Source: Parapristionchus giblindavisi (taxonomy: Eukaryota; Nematoda; Chromadorea; Rhabditida; Diplogasteridae). Taken from it: a stretch of 64,000 nucleotides of DNA. Location of the stretch: contig CALSFV010000242.1 in the NCBI GenBank assembly GCA_943737045.1, positions 620,001 through 684,000 of the forward strand, read 5' to 3'. The position numbers and the translations under genes are program-made. Below, in pieces: positions 37,680 to 50,162 of the stretch. Each line of letters begins with the position of its first letter. The first letter of the stretch is position 1. Below the pieces are notes generated by a model that was not told the DNA's origin, did no database searches, and worked only from the letters and a program-made list of their open reading frames with translations.

Positions 37680-40600
37680 TTATTGATTGAATCGTTTCAA
37701 GTATCGATCTCTCAGAACGAAAGCAGATTTCTTCGGATCTCTCTGTCGTGTGAAGACTCCTTTGTGATTGCCGACCACACGAGTTGTATCTGTTGTTTGA
37801 TTATGGGAATATGATCTTTGATCTTTGATCTCTAACCTTGTCCAGTCAGGAAATCAGCAAAGACCCAAACCATTTCTCCGGTTAGTTTATCCTCGGAGAC
37901 TAGTTTATCAATGGCCGCATGAGTTCTACCGAAAAGATCAACTTGATAGTCTTCAGTGAAAACGAATGAAGGGTCCTGAAGAGATATTTAGATATTGATT
38001 GGATAACCGTAAACCAATCAATTCAAAAGCTAATTTCCATATCTAAACAAAACTTCTGAGTACAATAGATCAATTATTAATCAATATGAGTAAGTATACC
38101 CTATGCATTCCAGGAATTGCCTCAGCCCCATATTCAGTTATCAATAAGGGTTTGCCGAACTTTTCCTTCCATGTCACGAAGTCCTAAAATCATGAAGTAG
38201 ATCATTATCGATTAGTAAACATTTTATGGTTCAAATATCCTTAATAATATACCTGATACAAACTTTGTTCGATCTGTTCCAGTCTTCCAATATCGATATA
38301 CCATCCATAATATCGATTAACACAGATCACATCGAGTAAGTTCGCCTACAGTATGCCATGGATTATTGATTAGTAATAGATACCGTATACGGTGTAATCG
38401 TTGTAGGACTGAGAAGGACCATAGACTGCGGTGATAGGGATGCCTTGTACATTGAGTGAACGGGCGTGATCGATTACTTTTCTGAATTTTGAACAAATCA
38501 AGAATCTATATTCTGAAAAAAATAGATCGTACTGGAAATACTGTCGAGATTCCTCTCTGTATGTTTGGGGTTCATTGGCCATTGACCTAAATATGATTAA
38601 ATTACGGTAGACCAGTCAATTATAGACATGAATTCATTACTGTAGACCGATTTAGGATAATTCGGATTACTGTATGCTACCGTACCACATGAACACTGAG
38701 GGATGATTACGGTCTCTCTTCATCATCTCCTCTACCATTCCTTTGTGCAACTCAGCATTTGCCGACTTGAAAGATCTAAATATATTTGTAATAAATAATC
38801 CTAAAATATATTAAATTGTCCTACTTCAATCCAACAGCAGGTGTTTCTATAACAACTGCAATGCCTCGACGATCTCCCTCATAAATACGTTCCTCCGCAT
38901 ATGGATAATGACTAGTTCTGATATGATTGAGTGATTTATTGAATGATTGAATGAATGAATGAATGAGTGATTTAATGATTTATTGATTGATTGATTGATT
39001 GCTTGATTGATTATCGATTGAATACCTATAACAGTTAGCACCACTCCACTCGAGAAGATTCAAATCTTTCACCATCATAACAGGATCAAAGGCACGCCCT
39101 CGGATCTACAATGGGAAGGAATCTATCGAGGTGTCCAAACCCGCTAAGTCGGTGTTAGTGCCCAATCAGTCAAAATACGTGTTCTCACATCAGCTTCCTC
39201 ATGCATTCCAAAGCCTTGGCAGTAGAAATGTTTGCCATTCCAGTAAACTTTATTATCATCAAAAGTGACAGATCGGAATCCGAAAGAGGTACGGAACACG
39301 TCCATTACAGTACCGTCGTCTCCATACATCGTTCCCTGAATTTACTACAGTAATCAATTTGTCATACCGTACCACAGATTGGATAATATCGTCAGACCTA
39401 CCGTAATCGTGTAGAGATATGGATCACCGAGTCCTCTGGGCCACCATAACTTTACGTCTTTGAGTACGGTAGAGTCGTACTCTTTCTTACTGCTGTATAC
39501 GGTATTGCCTGTATACGTTTTCATTCATAAGAGTCAATCAATAATTTGTTTACCTTCGTCGTCAGTTACAATTACTTGGAATGAACCAAACCATCCTTTA
39601 CCAATGGAAGTGAATGAATATGAAAATGATCCTGTAATTGATCAATAATATCAATATCTGTTGATCGATAAATATTACTTCGATTTGAAAGTTTCTTTAC
39701 AAAACTTTGGCCAAACGTATTTCTCTTGTTGATTATCAATTGGGCCTCTACTCTCAATTCAATGTTCGAGTGACACCCCCCCCCCCGCGTGGGCATTTCG
39801 TGGCAGATGAATATGTTTGTACTTATTTTTTTGTAAAGAAACTTTTGCATCAATCTGATACCATTGGCCTGGGCGTTCACCCAGAAATCATCGATATAGG
39901 AATTAGGACGGAATAGGAGTCGAACTGGACGAAGAATGCCAGCGTAATTGAAAAAATCCATATTCCCTACCATGGTGAAGTAACCAGGGGGATATCGATC
40001 AACCTGAGATCAAAGATCAAAGATCAATCATGGAACTTGATAACCAGTGATCGCTCAATATGGAAGATGGAACATCAAAGATGAACAATCAAGGATCAAA
40101 CCATTACGCCGGAGATATTATCCTGTTTGACAATATAATTGAAATCTCCATTGGGAATAGTGTCCCATGAGAGAGTATTGTTTACAGCAATTGTTAGTTT
40201 ATTCTCTGATCCAAAATTGATTTGTTTAGTGATGTCAAATTCGAAAGGAAGATGTCCACCGACATGTCTGCCGACCTCGACCGAGTTTACAAACTGAAAA
40301 TTGCTTTTTTGTGAAAAAAGGTAAAGATCCAAGACATTGCCACGGCGGGTAATGCATAACAGTGCGCTCTGACAAGGACGAGCATGCGCGTTCGTGGTGT
40401 AATGGTCAGCATGGATGCCTTCCAAGCATTCGACGGGGGTTCGATTCCCCCCGAACGCAGAATTGTTTTGCCGATTTTTCTATATCTTACCACAACAGAA
40501 TAGTAGTTAGCACTGTCGATTCTGATGAATATTCGTTGATCGGAATGTCGTGTTGATATAATCTCTTTCCTCTCGTACCAAACCCATCCCACATGGTCTC

Positions 40601-40935
40601 TCAAAGAGTTGTCTCCATCTCCCAAATCATTATATGACGAAGGAACAGGCATTACAGTAGCGTTCTGAATTTACCGATTACGATATTCTAAGTATTCTAC
40701 CAAACCTCAAATTTGGATAGATCCTTTTCGTTCCAGTTATTATTCAATCCGATATCTCCGCCATTATGAGTTTCTCTGACGAATGTCCAAACACCATTGA
40801 GGCTTCTTGTTTCACGTGTTTCCGTTTCCTACAGTAATCTAATTGATCACTATTATTTCCTTTTCAAAACACAACCTGTACGGGTAGAATGGATACTGTA
40901 CCGGGTACGAATAAGAGTAGTGGAAGACACCACAT
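37680..40935 (-). CDS. gusb: Beta-glucuronidase (glycoside hydrolase family 2)
   Basis: GH2 enzyme that removes terminal glucuronic acid from glycosaminoglycans, lysosomal in animals. Seventeen exons close in phase to 618 aa (human 651): 40935-40876, 40828-40706, 40664-40491, 40293-40102, 40003-39862, 39631-39554, 39508-39402, 39335-39189, 39105-39026, 38917-38825, 38775-38686, 38586-38533, 38481-38391, 38345-38253, 38183-38100, 37975-37837, 37789-37680. Residues 1-20 ([20 protein letters not shown]) form a signal peptide. Next come the sugar-binding fold ([28 protein letters not shown]), then [19 protein letters not shown] and TSHYPYAEE of the barrel. The acid/base is E434 in NEP and the nucleophile E525 in [22 protein letters not shown] is the conserved C-terminal signature. 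A tRNA gene lies in the third intron on the other strand. Confidence 0.95.
40388..40459 (+). tRNA. tRNA-Gly (anticodon TCC)
   Basis: A 72-nt cloverleaf can be read by eye. The acceptor stem GCGTTCG pairs with CGAACGC, the A box is TGGTGTAATGG, the anticodon loop CTTCCAA carries TCC, and the B box GGTTCGATTCC lies in the T arm. A TTTT run follows at 40466 as a Pol III terminator. It lies antisense in the third intron of the beta-glucuronidase gene. All stems pair well, so I expect it to be functional. Confidence 0.95.
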
Positions 40936-41967
40936 GGTGTTACGACCTATGGAGAGGTGAAATGATTATCAGTTGAAGCAATAGAGGAAGATGATATAGA
41001 ACGATAAGAGTCGTATAGTGAATGGAGTTGAGCGTTGATTACAATTCAAATGTAAACAATACATATCGTTGCTTGTGAGAGTGTGTTGCATCTACAATTC
41101 GATGTAATGAATGTTTGGAAATGTTAAAGATCAATCAATCAATTAATGATTATGACCATCAGGGATTAAATTATATAGTGTGTCTTGCAATACTCTTAGC
41201 CGTACCCTGTACAGTATCCATTCTACTGTATAGGTGAGGTATTCAGACCAAGTGGTGTGCCGTCGGTCTGGGCCGCATTACTTGGGTTTCCGCTTGTTTT
41301 CTGGTTAATTTTCGGGTCAATTTATTTATTCTATGTATATAGATATAGTGCAATCATAATAATTTAGCATAAAAAATCTTTTTTTAAATAAAAAAAAAGA
41401 TTTAATGCCATAATTTCCTATGTTCATATCTACCGTAAGAAGTGGCTACCGTAATCACATCCAATTGATGTGTAAGAACAAGACAAAAATGTCTACAAAT
41501 CATATCTACTTCAATGGTCAGCTTCATAAGCTACTTGCACAAAGATAGTAAAATTTTTTATATAGCAAAATATTTGGAAAATTCAAATATCTAGAAGAGT
41601 AGAGCATTAAGGCAAAGTGTTTCATGAATTAAATGTTCCGAAACAAATGAATTTCTCTTTTTATTGGAAATTACACCACGCGTGAGGGCGGCTGCGTATG
41701 CGGCCTAACTCCGAATCTGGCTCCACTTTTGACAGCTTTTGCGCGCTGCGTGCCACTTCACCAAGTTGCAGTTTGGTTTTTGTTTATTTGAATTCATAAT
41801 TTATTTTAATTTACAAAGTAAATCAGTTACATACGACCCTCTTCCATTTACCCATCACATAACGATGGCACGAGCCGAATTCTTACGTGGTTGGTTCATG
41901 AAAGACATTTACATTTTCCCTTTCCAGAGTTCTACTCTAAACTTTTCGCTCCAATCTTTCTTCAATC
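40936..41967. other. Divergent intergenic region
   Basis: This lies between the starts of the beta-glucuronidase gene (minus) and the eIF4H-like gene (plus), so it should hold both promoters. The TTTCCAG acceptor at 41927, 40 nt before the eIF4H-like ATG, is a likely trans-splice site. I see no other coding signal. Confidence 0.5.
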
Positions 41968-43787
41968 ATGGCTGATGATCAGGGACCTCTCAAGGTCTTT
42001 ATCGGGAATCTTCCTAAAGATGGAACCAACGGAGACATTGAGACCGTTCTTGATGCTGCTGGTCTCACCATTGAGGAGGTTTGCATTCGTTTTGGCACAT
42101 TTATGATAGGCTGATCTGATCATCGCCATCAGAAGAAGATGTATAATGTAGTAGGAGAAAATGAGTACCATCGTGTGCAAAGCTGTCATTAAGAACTGCC
42201 CAGTTATTTTATTGATATATCATTCAACATATTATATACTTCAGATCCGACAGTTTGATATTCATATGGTACGCGATCGGGAGACGGACACCTTCAAGGG
42301 ATTCGCCTACGTTGAGGTAATTTTCATTCGGTTAAATCGTCTTTAATAGTTTAAATTTTGTGTATTGATCATATTTTCAGGTGCGCACCCAGGAACAACT
42401 GGACAAGGTCATCAGTATTAATGGATTTGTGCGTTTTCAATCCAAATTAATTCTCATTTGAGTATCGATCGATATACTTCATTACCGTAATAACATGTTC
42501 TTTGAAGGAGTTTGACGGTCGTCCTCTGAGAATCGACAACAAGACAGGTCGTGGTGGCGGACGAGGTAAAGCATAATCATATGAATAAATAGATAGCGAC
42601 TCATATTGCTCCGTATATATGACTAGAATTTGCTCGGGATTCTCAATTATATTCATTTTAACAATAGGTTATGCCGTTAATTATGAAATTTAGTTAATTA
42701 ATTGTCTACAATATGATGTGATCTTCCATTACAATTCTTGCAGACTAACTCTAGTTAATATCATTGTCATTATTTTCTTGATTATATCCATAATAATATA
42801 TATTAAAGGTGGTCGAGGTGGTCGTGGAGGAGGACGTGGTGGACCTCGAGGGGGAGGAGGATTCGATGGACCTCCACGAGGTTAACTAACTATGAATAAC
42901 AAGATGATATGACCTTATCTACGTTTCCTTTTGAAAATGAAATCGTCATGTAGAGACTGCTATACAAGGCACTTGCATCAGTAACTGAAATATTCACCGC
43001 AATTTACTGTGGTATGAACCACGTGGAAAATTTACCAGTGTGTTTTTTCGGATCTTGCACACGTATGCTACTTCTAGTCATCCTAGCTATCATTAGTTGT
43101 TCTTTTAATATTAAGCAACAATATCGATTGATTATTGATTACATTCCCTGATTTATAGGTGGACGCGGCGGATATGGTGGTGGAGGACATCATCGAGGTG
43201 AAAACGAATTTGAGGTATGCACTTATAGAACGAAAATCGATATTTACCAATTTCTATATACTTTGACATTGTTATTACGATGGTTTCTGATTATGATATG
43301 TTTCATAATGTCATGATTATTGAGTTCTTACCGTAATCTATATAATACAGTGAACGTATTGAGGTTGTTCGTGGCCGTCATCATCATGGTCGTGGAGGTC
43401 GAGGTGGATATGAGAGACAACGAAATGATAGTCATCGTAATGAACCCACATATAATGAACAACCTATTGTAGCTGGTGATGGTTAGTTTTGATATCTATC
43501 CAATTGTTGTTTCCTTTTCTCGTTATCGTTCAGTCTTACTATCATAGTGACTATTTTTAAGTGCTGCAAGATGAATATTTTGCTAAATTTATATTATTTG
43601 AATATGTTAGTTGTTGGTTTTCAGTATTATTATAATTTCTGTTTCCTTTTCAGACTCTGGCCGTCCCCGTCTACAACTACAAAAGCGTACAACAGATCCA
43701 AAGGAGGTTGAAGAGAGAAAGAAGAAAGAGCTCGAAGAGGAAAAGGCTAGACAACAGAAGATCTTTGGATCTGGAGCACCTCAGTAG
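41968..43787 (+). CDS. drr-2: eIF4H-like RNA-binding translation factor (DRR-2 type)
   Basis: RRM protein of the eIF4H/eIF4B type; such factors stimulate the eIF4A helicase in cap-dependent initiation, and C. elegans DRR-2 has this role. Exons: 41968-42078, 42245-42316, 42381-42428, 42508-42565, 42809-42880, 43159-43214, about 43364-43481, 43654-43787, giving about 222 aa. One RRM spans residues 7-85 (RNP2 VFIGNL, RNP1 KGFAYVEV). It is followed by RGG-type repeats ([17 protein letters not shown]) and a charged C-terminus with RPRLQLQKRT and IFGSGAPQ, motifs shared with eIF4H. The seventh exon is uncertain: its best acceptor (ATACAG before 43351) would put TGA in frame after the sixth exon. 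I used the weaker TTGAG at 43361-43363, which keeps the frame; a micro-exon is the alternative. Confidence 0.88.
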
Positions 43788-44671
43788 ATGAACATATTAG
43801 AGGAATATGTTGAAGGATTAGGATAATCATGCAAATTGTACCTTTGTTCGCTTACTTTTGTACATTGAAAGTTAGAGACAAAATAGATGTTTACATATTT
43901 GACTAATACTTTATATTATCTCCTCAATTATCATACCATATCTCATCCCTCATTTCCCCCTACCTCCCTACTTTTCTTATAGTATTGATGTCTTCCCCTT
44001 TTTACTATGGTAGTTTCGCCCATACATCATCATAAAAACAAATAGCATTTCTAGGGTCCGATATTAGCGTTCGAATGCCTACCTGTCTCTGTCTCTTAGC
44101 ACAAGCATAACGCTCAGTTCTTTCTTAACATGACTACTGTAACCCTCTGTTATTGATTGAATTCTAATCGATAATTGCCAATTCCTCTATGCAAACGTTA
44201 AATCCTCTTCCATTTCAATTTAGTTAATCACTGTCACTCACATATTATCCTGGCTTTCATTATTTTTTTATTAATCCTTCATTTACATTGCTTTCCCTTG
44301 TTTCTTAAGGCCACAATTATGATATTCTCCGTATTCTTCTCAAAACCTTACCCGTCTATTTGTTTGCCTCCATTTGCCTTTACCGTAGTCGTATCCTATA
44401 GTACCTCAATGCCGTACCCCTCTACAGTACCTCTCCCACTTTCCTTATCGATTGACTATGCCAATCCCTACCGCAAGATATATTCCCTACTATTGGGGAG
44501 AGTAATATTGTTGTGTTTTTGTTTGTTATCCCCATTGTTATCTTTTGGAAATAAAACTATTATAAGCGGATATGATTGTTTCTTCATCGTAACGTTAGAC
44601 GTCGTCCAACTTTATCTACATCGTTATAACATAAATCAATTAATCTAAATACAATTATCAATAAGACAAGT
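43788..44671. other. Intergenic stretch between two plus-strand genes
   Basis: This is the pyrimidine-rich 3' flank of the eIF4H-like gene and the upstream region of the BolA2 gene. A 116-codon open frame at 44298-44648 is hydrophobic by composition only and has no splice partner, so I do not call it. Confidence 0.5.
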
Positions 44672-45012
44672 ATGGTTAATGAGAAAGAAGTCGAGGCCCT
44701 TCTCACAGTACTCGAACCTACACATACGGTAAGAATATTGATCGAATCATGGTAATTATCGATCGATTCCAGGAGGTCAAGGATATGTCTGACGGGTGCG
44801 GTGCCAAATTCGATATAGTGATAGTGTCGGATCGATTCGCCGGCAAGCGAGTCTTGGAGCGACATCGGTAAGGATACGGTAGTCAATGTCATTGATCGAT
44901 CGATATTTTGAGATTGGTGAACGAGTCCCTGAAGGATGTGATGTCGACGATTCACGCTGTCACCATTAAAGCGTTCACTGTCGAACAATGGGCAAAGGAG
45001 CAACAATCATGA
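44672..45012 (+). CDS. bola2: BolA-like protein 2 (cytosolic Fe-S assembly partner)
   Basis: BolA2 pairs with a monothiol glutaredoxin to handle [2Fe-2S] clusters in the cytosol. Three exons (44672-44728, 44773-44867, 44913-45012) close in phase to 83 aa, close to the 86 aa of human BOLA2. The BolA fold is complete: FDIVIVSDRFAGKRVLERHR followed by LVNESLKDVMSTIHAVTIKA, including the conserved H-R-L-V-N turn and the invariant His of the IHA motif (the cluster ligand in the family), and a C-terminal FTVEQWAKEQ like the human TPDQWARE. It is convergent with the ACBD6 gene, with 0.45 kb between stop codons. Confidence 0.93.
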
Positions 45013-45464
45013 GAGATACTGTAGCCATGTAGGGATTACTGTAGTCTCTACTTTATCGATTGACAGTATATAAATTACAGTTCACCATGTCTTTCCAAAA
45101 TAATTTTATTCTTGAATTTTTCTGAACAAATATAAATATTTATTGATGATACTCTTAACTCGATCAACTTTATGATGCATGATAAATAAATAAACATAGC
45201 AACGTATGCAAGAGCAATCAACGTCTAGTATTATACAGTTTACACGAATTTCATAAATACTATAATATATGAGCGTAAAGCTTAAAAACATGCACATACA
45301 GAATGCACAACCGAAATTGTGGACAAGATCACAAGTAGGCAACAAATCAATCGATAGTGCGGAACATGTTCAATCAACATACGGAATTAGATTACGGTCA
45401 CGGGTAATGAAGATCGATTGATAAACCAATCAATAACCGGAAGTATAGTTAATCAATAACAAGC

Positions 45465-47179
45465 TTATCCCTCTAGGAGTGTTTTCATTTCAATTGAAGA
45501 AGCGAGATGAATGGATGATTCATTATCATTATTAAGAGTGGATGGAGAAGCTCCATATGAGAGTAGAAGACGGGCTATATCCAAATGATCACAGAGACTC
45601 GCTTAAATCAATATATTGATAGATTTACTTGATTAAAAGATATCGATTTATTAGTGATAGAAAGAAAAAAAGTAGAACGCTATCGCAACAATAATACATG
45701 ATGAATGATTAGGAATTTGAATAACATTAATAAGTAAATATCTTATCAATGCTGCTTTTTCTAAAACGCTTTCTCAGTTCTGTGCTACCTTCTAAAAAGG
45801 GTTCATCTTCATTCATTCCACTTTTAAACAAGTCTATCAGATTAATATTGATTAATAAAATTAAAATCGATAAATCGTTAATACAATACTAGCATACCCA
45901 AATGTAGTGGTTGATTGCCTTCACCATCCACTTCGAGAATCGCTTCAGGTTTCTTTTCGAGAAGGAATCGTGCAACCTCTAGTGAACCAGAGTCCGCGGC
46001 CCAATGAAGAGCAGTCAACTGTAATCAATCAATAATTAATCAATTGATTGATAATAGCTACAGTACCCCAGTTTCTGGTTCCTTCTTCGTGATGAGATCA
46101 GGATTGATATCGAGTAGACGTCTACATGATTCATCATCATCAGACTTCGCAGCTGATATCCATAGAGACATTTCCATTTCATCTGGTGATGAGGGAACTA
46201 CCTCCTGATAATATAATATGTGATTAATTGATTATTTTAAGAGATTAATTAAAACAGTGAGTAAACCCGCACGTGACCAGGTTCCACATATTTTCAACCA
46301 GCTTTGTCCACCAATCTATAAACAAGTCAATATATTACAAAAATCCCAAGGCAATCCAGATTTGGGGTAACAACATTGCAGATTGTAAACTACAGTTCCT
46401 TGTACTGACGGATGTAGAGGAATACCTCATCTTCCGCAATATCCGAATACTCCATTAATGGACTAGAGTACTGCTTGTATAAACATCACAGTGTCTCACC
46501 TCTTCTTGTTGTGGTCGACTGATTCTCATTCCGAGTGCTCCAGACGTCGATGCAGTTGCTGTTGGATCGAATCCAACGTTGGCATCTTCCAGACTATCAG
46601 CATATAATGTCATAGCTTCTCTGAATGGATATCGATCTATTCACTCTTTACCTTTCACAAAACAGTATTCAAAGCACAATGCTATTCATCATCTACAGTA
46701 ATCTAAAGATACCGTATTATGGTCAATAGACCGAAATAAAATACTTACTTTTTGGTCAACTTATTGATCTCCTTCCAGGCTGCAAACTTGACACGACCTT
46801 TCTGATCGAACATGGATGGACGATCCGAATCAACTAAACCAATCAATCAATACAATCTTTTCAAAATCAATCGATACGTACTTGGTGGTCCTACTGTAGC
46901 CATCTTATAGTAGCCGTACATTCGGAGCAATATCCGATTATCGAGTTTATCCGTTACCGTAGGCATATAAGCAGATGCAGCACGAAATCTATAGTCAAGT
47001 TCATGATAGATTGGAATGAACCTTATACAGTACCTTCTTTTAAGCTCGATATATTCATCGTCCTCTTCATCTGAAGAGAATCCATCATCCTCCTTGATAG
47101 GCCTCTTTGGTGCAATCTCTGTCTGTTGTTTACCAATCGAGTCGCCATGCCACCATTTGGCCAGTATGTGTGCAAACAT
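45465..47179 (-). CDS. acbd6: ACBD6-like acyl-CoA-binding protein with ankyrin repeats
   Basis: ACBD6 binds long-chain acyl-CoA and supports N-myristoylation. Seven exons close in phase to 284 aa (human ACBD6 has 282): 47179-47034, 46988-46882, 46833-46749, 46620-46500, 46204-46067, 46018-45898, 45601-45465. After an acidic N-terminus (DDGFSSDEEDDEYIELKRR), an ACB domain covers about residues 48-125 with FRAASAYMP, LLRMYGYYKMATVGPP, DRPSMFDQKGRVKFAAWKEI and EAMTLYADSL. Two to three ankyrin repeats follow (LTALHWAADSGSLEVARFLL, LHLA..., CDHLDIARLLLSYGASP). The start is the first ATG after a TTTGTAG acceptor at 47184, so upstream codons in the same open frame are probably not translated. It lies downstream of the TUSC3 gene on the same strand. 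Confidence 0.9.
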
Positions 47180-47727
47180 ACACCTACAAACGACAGACTG
47201 TGACTTCGCACTCGGAGCACCAACTACACTACGACGACCCAAAAGTAAAGCCGGATGCCATTGGGTGAGCAACCAGAAATTCATTAAGATGTAAGATAAA
47301 TCGATTCCCAAAAACAACATTTATCGCAAGAACAAACAATTAGATCATACTGATGAGAGACAGTCAATCGATAAATCCCGATCAAGTTACAGTATCCGCA
47401 TATTGCGTCCATACACTACAATCACGATACAAGCAAAGAGAAATAGAGAACAATTTAGCGTATATCTTTGGATGAATGAGACTACAATGGGAATAGATAG
47501 ATGAAGATGATAATAGACATATGAACAATCACGTGTAAAATGAAGATGAAGTTGAATTGGGTAATCACAATCGACTTACAAATAGATAATCAATAACTTA
47601 TTAATTATTAGCTTTTAAAGACTTCTATAAGTATACAAGGTACGTAGTAGCAATGGGAACATCAAAGCAAGTTACTTAGTCGTACACTAACTGACTTGGA
47701 ACATAGAGATTAACTATACTCAATGAC

Positions 47728-49909
47728 TTAAGAGAATAGGAAGGAATAGGGGTATCCTTGATATTTGGAACGGAAGACAGAGAGAAGAGTTGAGAAGAAG
47801 AAGGCAACAATGATTAGACCAATCATTGTTACTGAATATTGAGGAATATTGAATGGACTCGACTTTGATGCCCTGTAATCATTATTGATTAGATAATATT
47901 GATCCAATACCGTAACCGAATTTATCAATCGATTATCGTGATCGTTCCATAAATCAGGAAAGCAACAAAAATGTAGATATTGATAGATTACCGTAATGGA
48001 GTAATTTATTAAAATATACCGTACTTCTTAAGGTTCTCCTTGATAGCTTCAACAGTGGCAGAATCGTTCATGAGAATGAATCCAAATGTAATAGCAGCAT
48101 ACATGACAGCCACGAGGTATGTCTCAGCGATTAACTACAATATTTCGCTCTTTAAATCTATAATCGAATACAAAGCAATGGTTAAAAGTATTCAACGAAA
48201 AAAAAAAACAAATTATCGGTTGTTCAACTCCAATTTAAGCATTTCCAACTACGTAAAATCAACTGGTGTCTATGCGTGTTTCTATAAACTCGATGTGGCC
48301 GTGTATTGCACTACTACTACTACTACTTAAACTACTACTTAAGTACTTAAACTGTACTACTTAAACTTAAATTTTGAGATGTGAATGGGAAAAAGTCAGT
48401 CATCGATTACTCTAGATCGTGTGGCAATGTATTACTGTAGTACGGATTGTACCTGATACTGTGTAGATCCATGGACATAGTTCGTCTCACGGGTATTTGG
48501 ATTGGTGATGAAGAAGGGAGGACCACGAATGTGATTCCACATCTGACCAGACATGAAGATGAATGTGATACCCTGAAAGTGATCGATACTTCTCTGCTCA
48601 ATTCTACCGTAACGCATGTATTATATACTGTATCCAGAATAAATCAATATATCTTCACTTACCACGCAAAGGACGGCCCAGCAGGTGCGATTGTAGAGGA
48701 ACTCGAGGTTGTTGCGTCTACAAATACAAGTAATCAATAAAATGTCATAGTTACGGTATCAAATGAATCATCTCACCTCATATAGAGAAGTCCGAGGACG
48801 AGCATAGCTAGAAGGAGAATGATGACGGGAGCGGCATAGTTGGGTGGTCGGAGAACACGGATCGATACCTACAATAAAGATACGGTAGTTTGAGAATACT
48901 GTAGCTGATTAATCAATCGATAATCATTCATTTAGTCAGACAAACCTCAGTATGGTCGTGAACGAAGCGAGCCATAGCGTCGGCGTCGAAACCGTGACGC
49001 TAAAAAAAAGAAGACGTTGTTACAAGGCTCTTCAAAGATCAAAGATCAAACCTGGAAGTCCATCTGATCTGGCTTTCTCTTCGTCGTATACTTGGGTCCA
49101 AAATGGTAGAGGATGGGTGCAGTGTTGAGGTTCATCTACAAATGCAATAATCTCATGATTCTATAACCCATTCCGTTAAGATCTATCGATCTACACATTA
49201 TATCGATGCACGTTTTCTCTTATAAGCAATAAGCATTGCCATCAACAACAATCAATAAATCTATATTCAGGATTGTTACCGTAACCGTACCTGCTGGAAT
49301 ACATTGGGAGCCTCCTCATAGTCAACGACGGCAAAGTAGAGAGAGCGTGCCTCAGAATGAGCATAACGATATGAGTTGGCGAGGATATGGTATTCGTCGT
49401 ACGCAGGCCTGTCATTAGTGGTCGATAAATCGATAATCTATATAGTATCTATATCTACACAGTCGGATCAGGAAACATTATTGTCAGTATTATCATATTT
49501 GTGTCAAATTTATACGATCTACGAAAAATAAAATAGAATTCAATTGATAATTATCTCACTTGCATATGGGACAGTTAACACCGGGTGAGAGTGCAGTGAA
49601 CATGACCATCATCGAGTAGTTGCGAGGTTGAGTGCGGACAAGATTACGCCATCTACAATAAGACAGAATACAGTAACCCATTACTACACTACGATAGTCT
49701 CACTTATCCATGTTGAGATGGAGGACAGGCTTCTTATAGAGCGAGTCTTGGAGTAGTTTGACCTGGAATGAAATCATTCAATAACTGCCAGCTGAATTCA
49801 TGTTTCACTCTATAATCAAGATAGAGCATACCTTCTCCTCAAGGGTCGGCACTACGGCAGCCGATGCCACTACGGCAACAATCGTCGCCAAGACGACCGC
49901 TTTCAGCAT
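47728..49909 (-). CDS. tusc3: Oligosaccharyltransferase subunit TUSC3/MAGT1 (OST3/OST6)
   Basis: Thioredoxin-like subunit of the ER oligosaccharyltransferase that helps N-glycosylation near cysteines. Eleven exons close in phase to 335 aa: 49909-49832, 49762-49704, 49652-49560, 49408-49291, 49135-49052, 48999-48946, 48868-48777, 48717-48663, 48572-48453, 48134-48025, 47872-47728. A signal peptide ([20 protein letters not shown]) precedes a luminal thioredoxin fold with the redox motif CPIC at residues 73-76. Four membrane helices follow, including [32 protein letters not shown] and [29 protein letters not shown] and [12 protein letters not shown] are family signatures. The acceptor ATCTTAG directly precedes the ATG. 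Only 253 nt separate this start from the upstream ZMAT2 stop. Confidence 0.95.
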
Positions 49910-50162
49910 CTAAGATACATATATAGCGATAAAATAATAAAATTAAAGCAATGAGATACAATAGATGGTTGAGAACCACTAAGCCAATATGAGATCATGA
50001 AGAAACATCTGGTTTAATATCGTTTATGCTCCGAATTGAAAACAAAAATTAAGAGTAAAGAATGTACAGCGAGATCAATGAACACGTGCAAAAATAATGA
50101 TACGGTAGCACAATATTGAAGTAGAAATGATCAATCAATACTAAGAAATCAATCAATATTAT

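Noticed and set aside
44298..44648. 116-codon hydrophobic ORF downstream of the eIF4H-like gene
   Set aside because: Hydrophobicity follows from T-rich DNA; it has no start context, splice sites or family match.
46267..46315. Possible extra exon of the ACBD6-like gene
   Set aside because: It has an acceptor and a donor but breaks the phase; the flanking exons join directly in frame and give the expected protein length.
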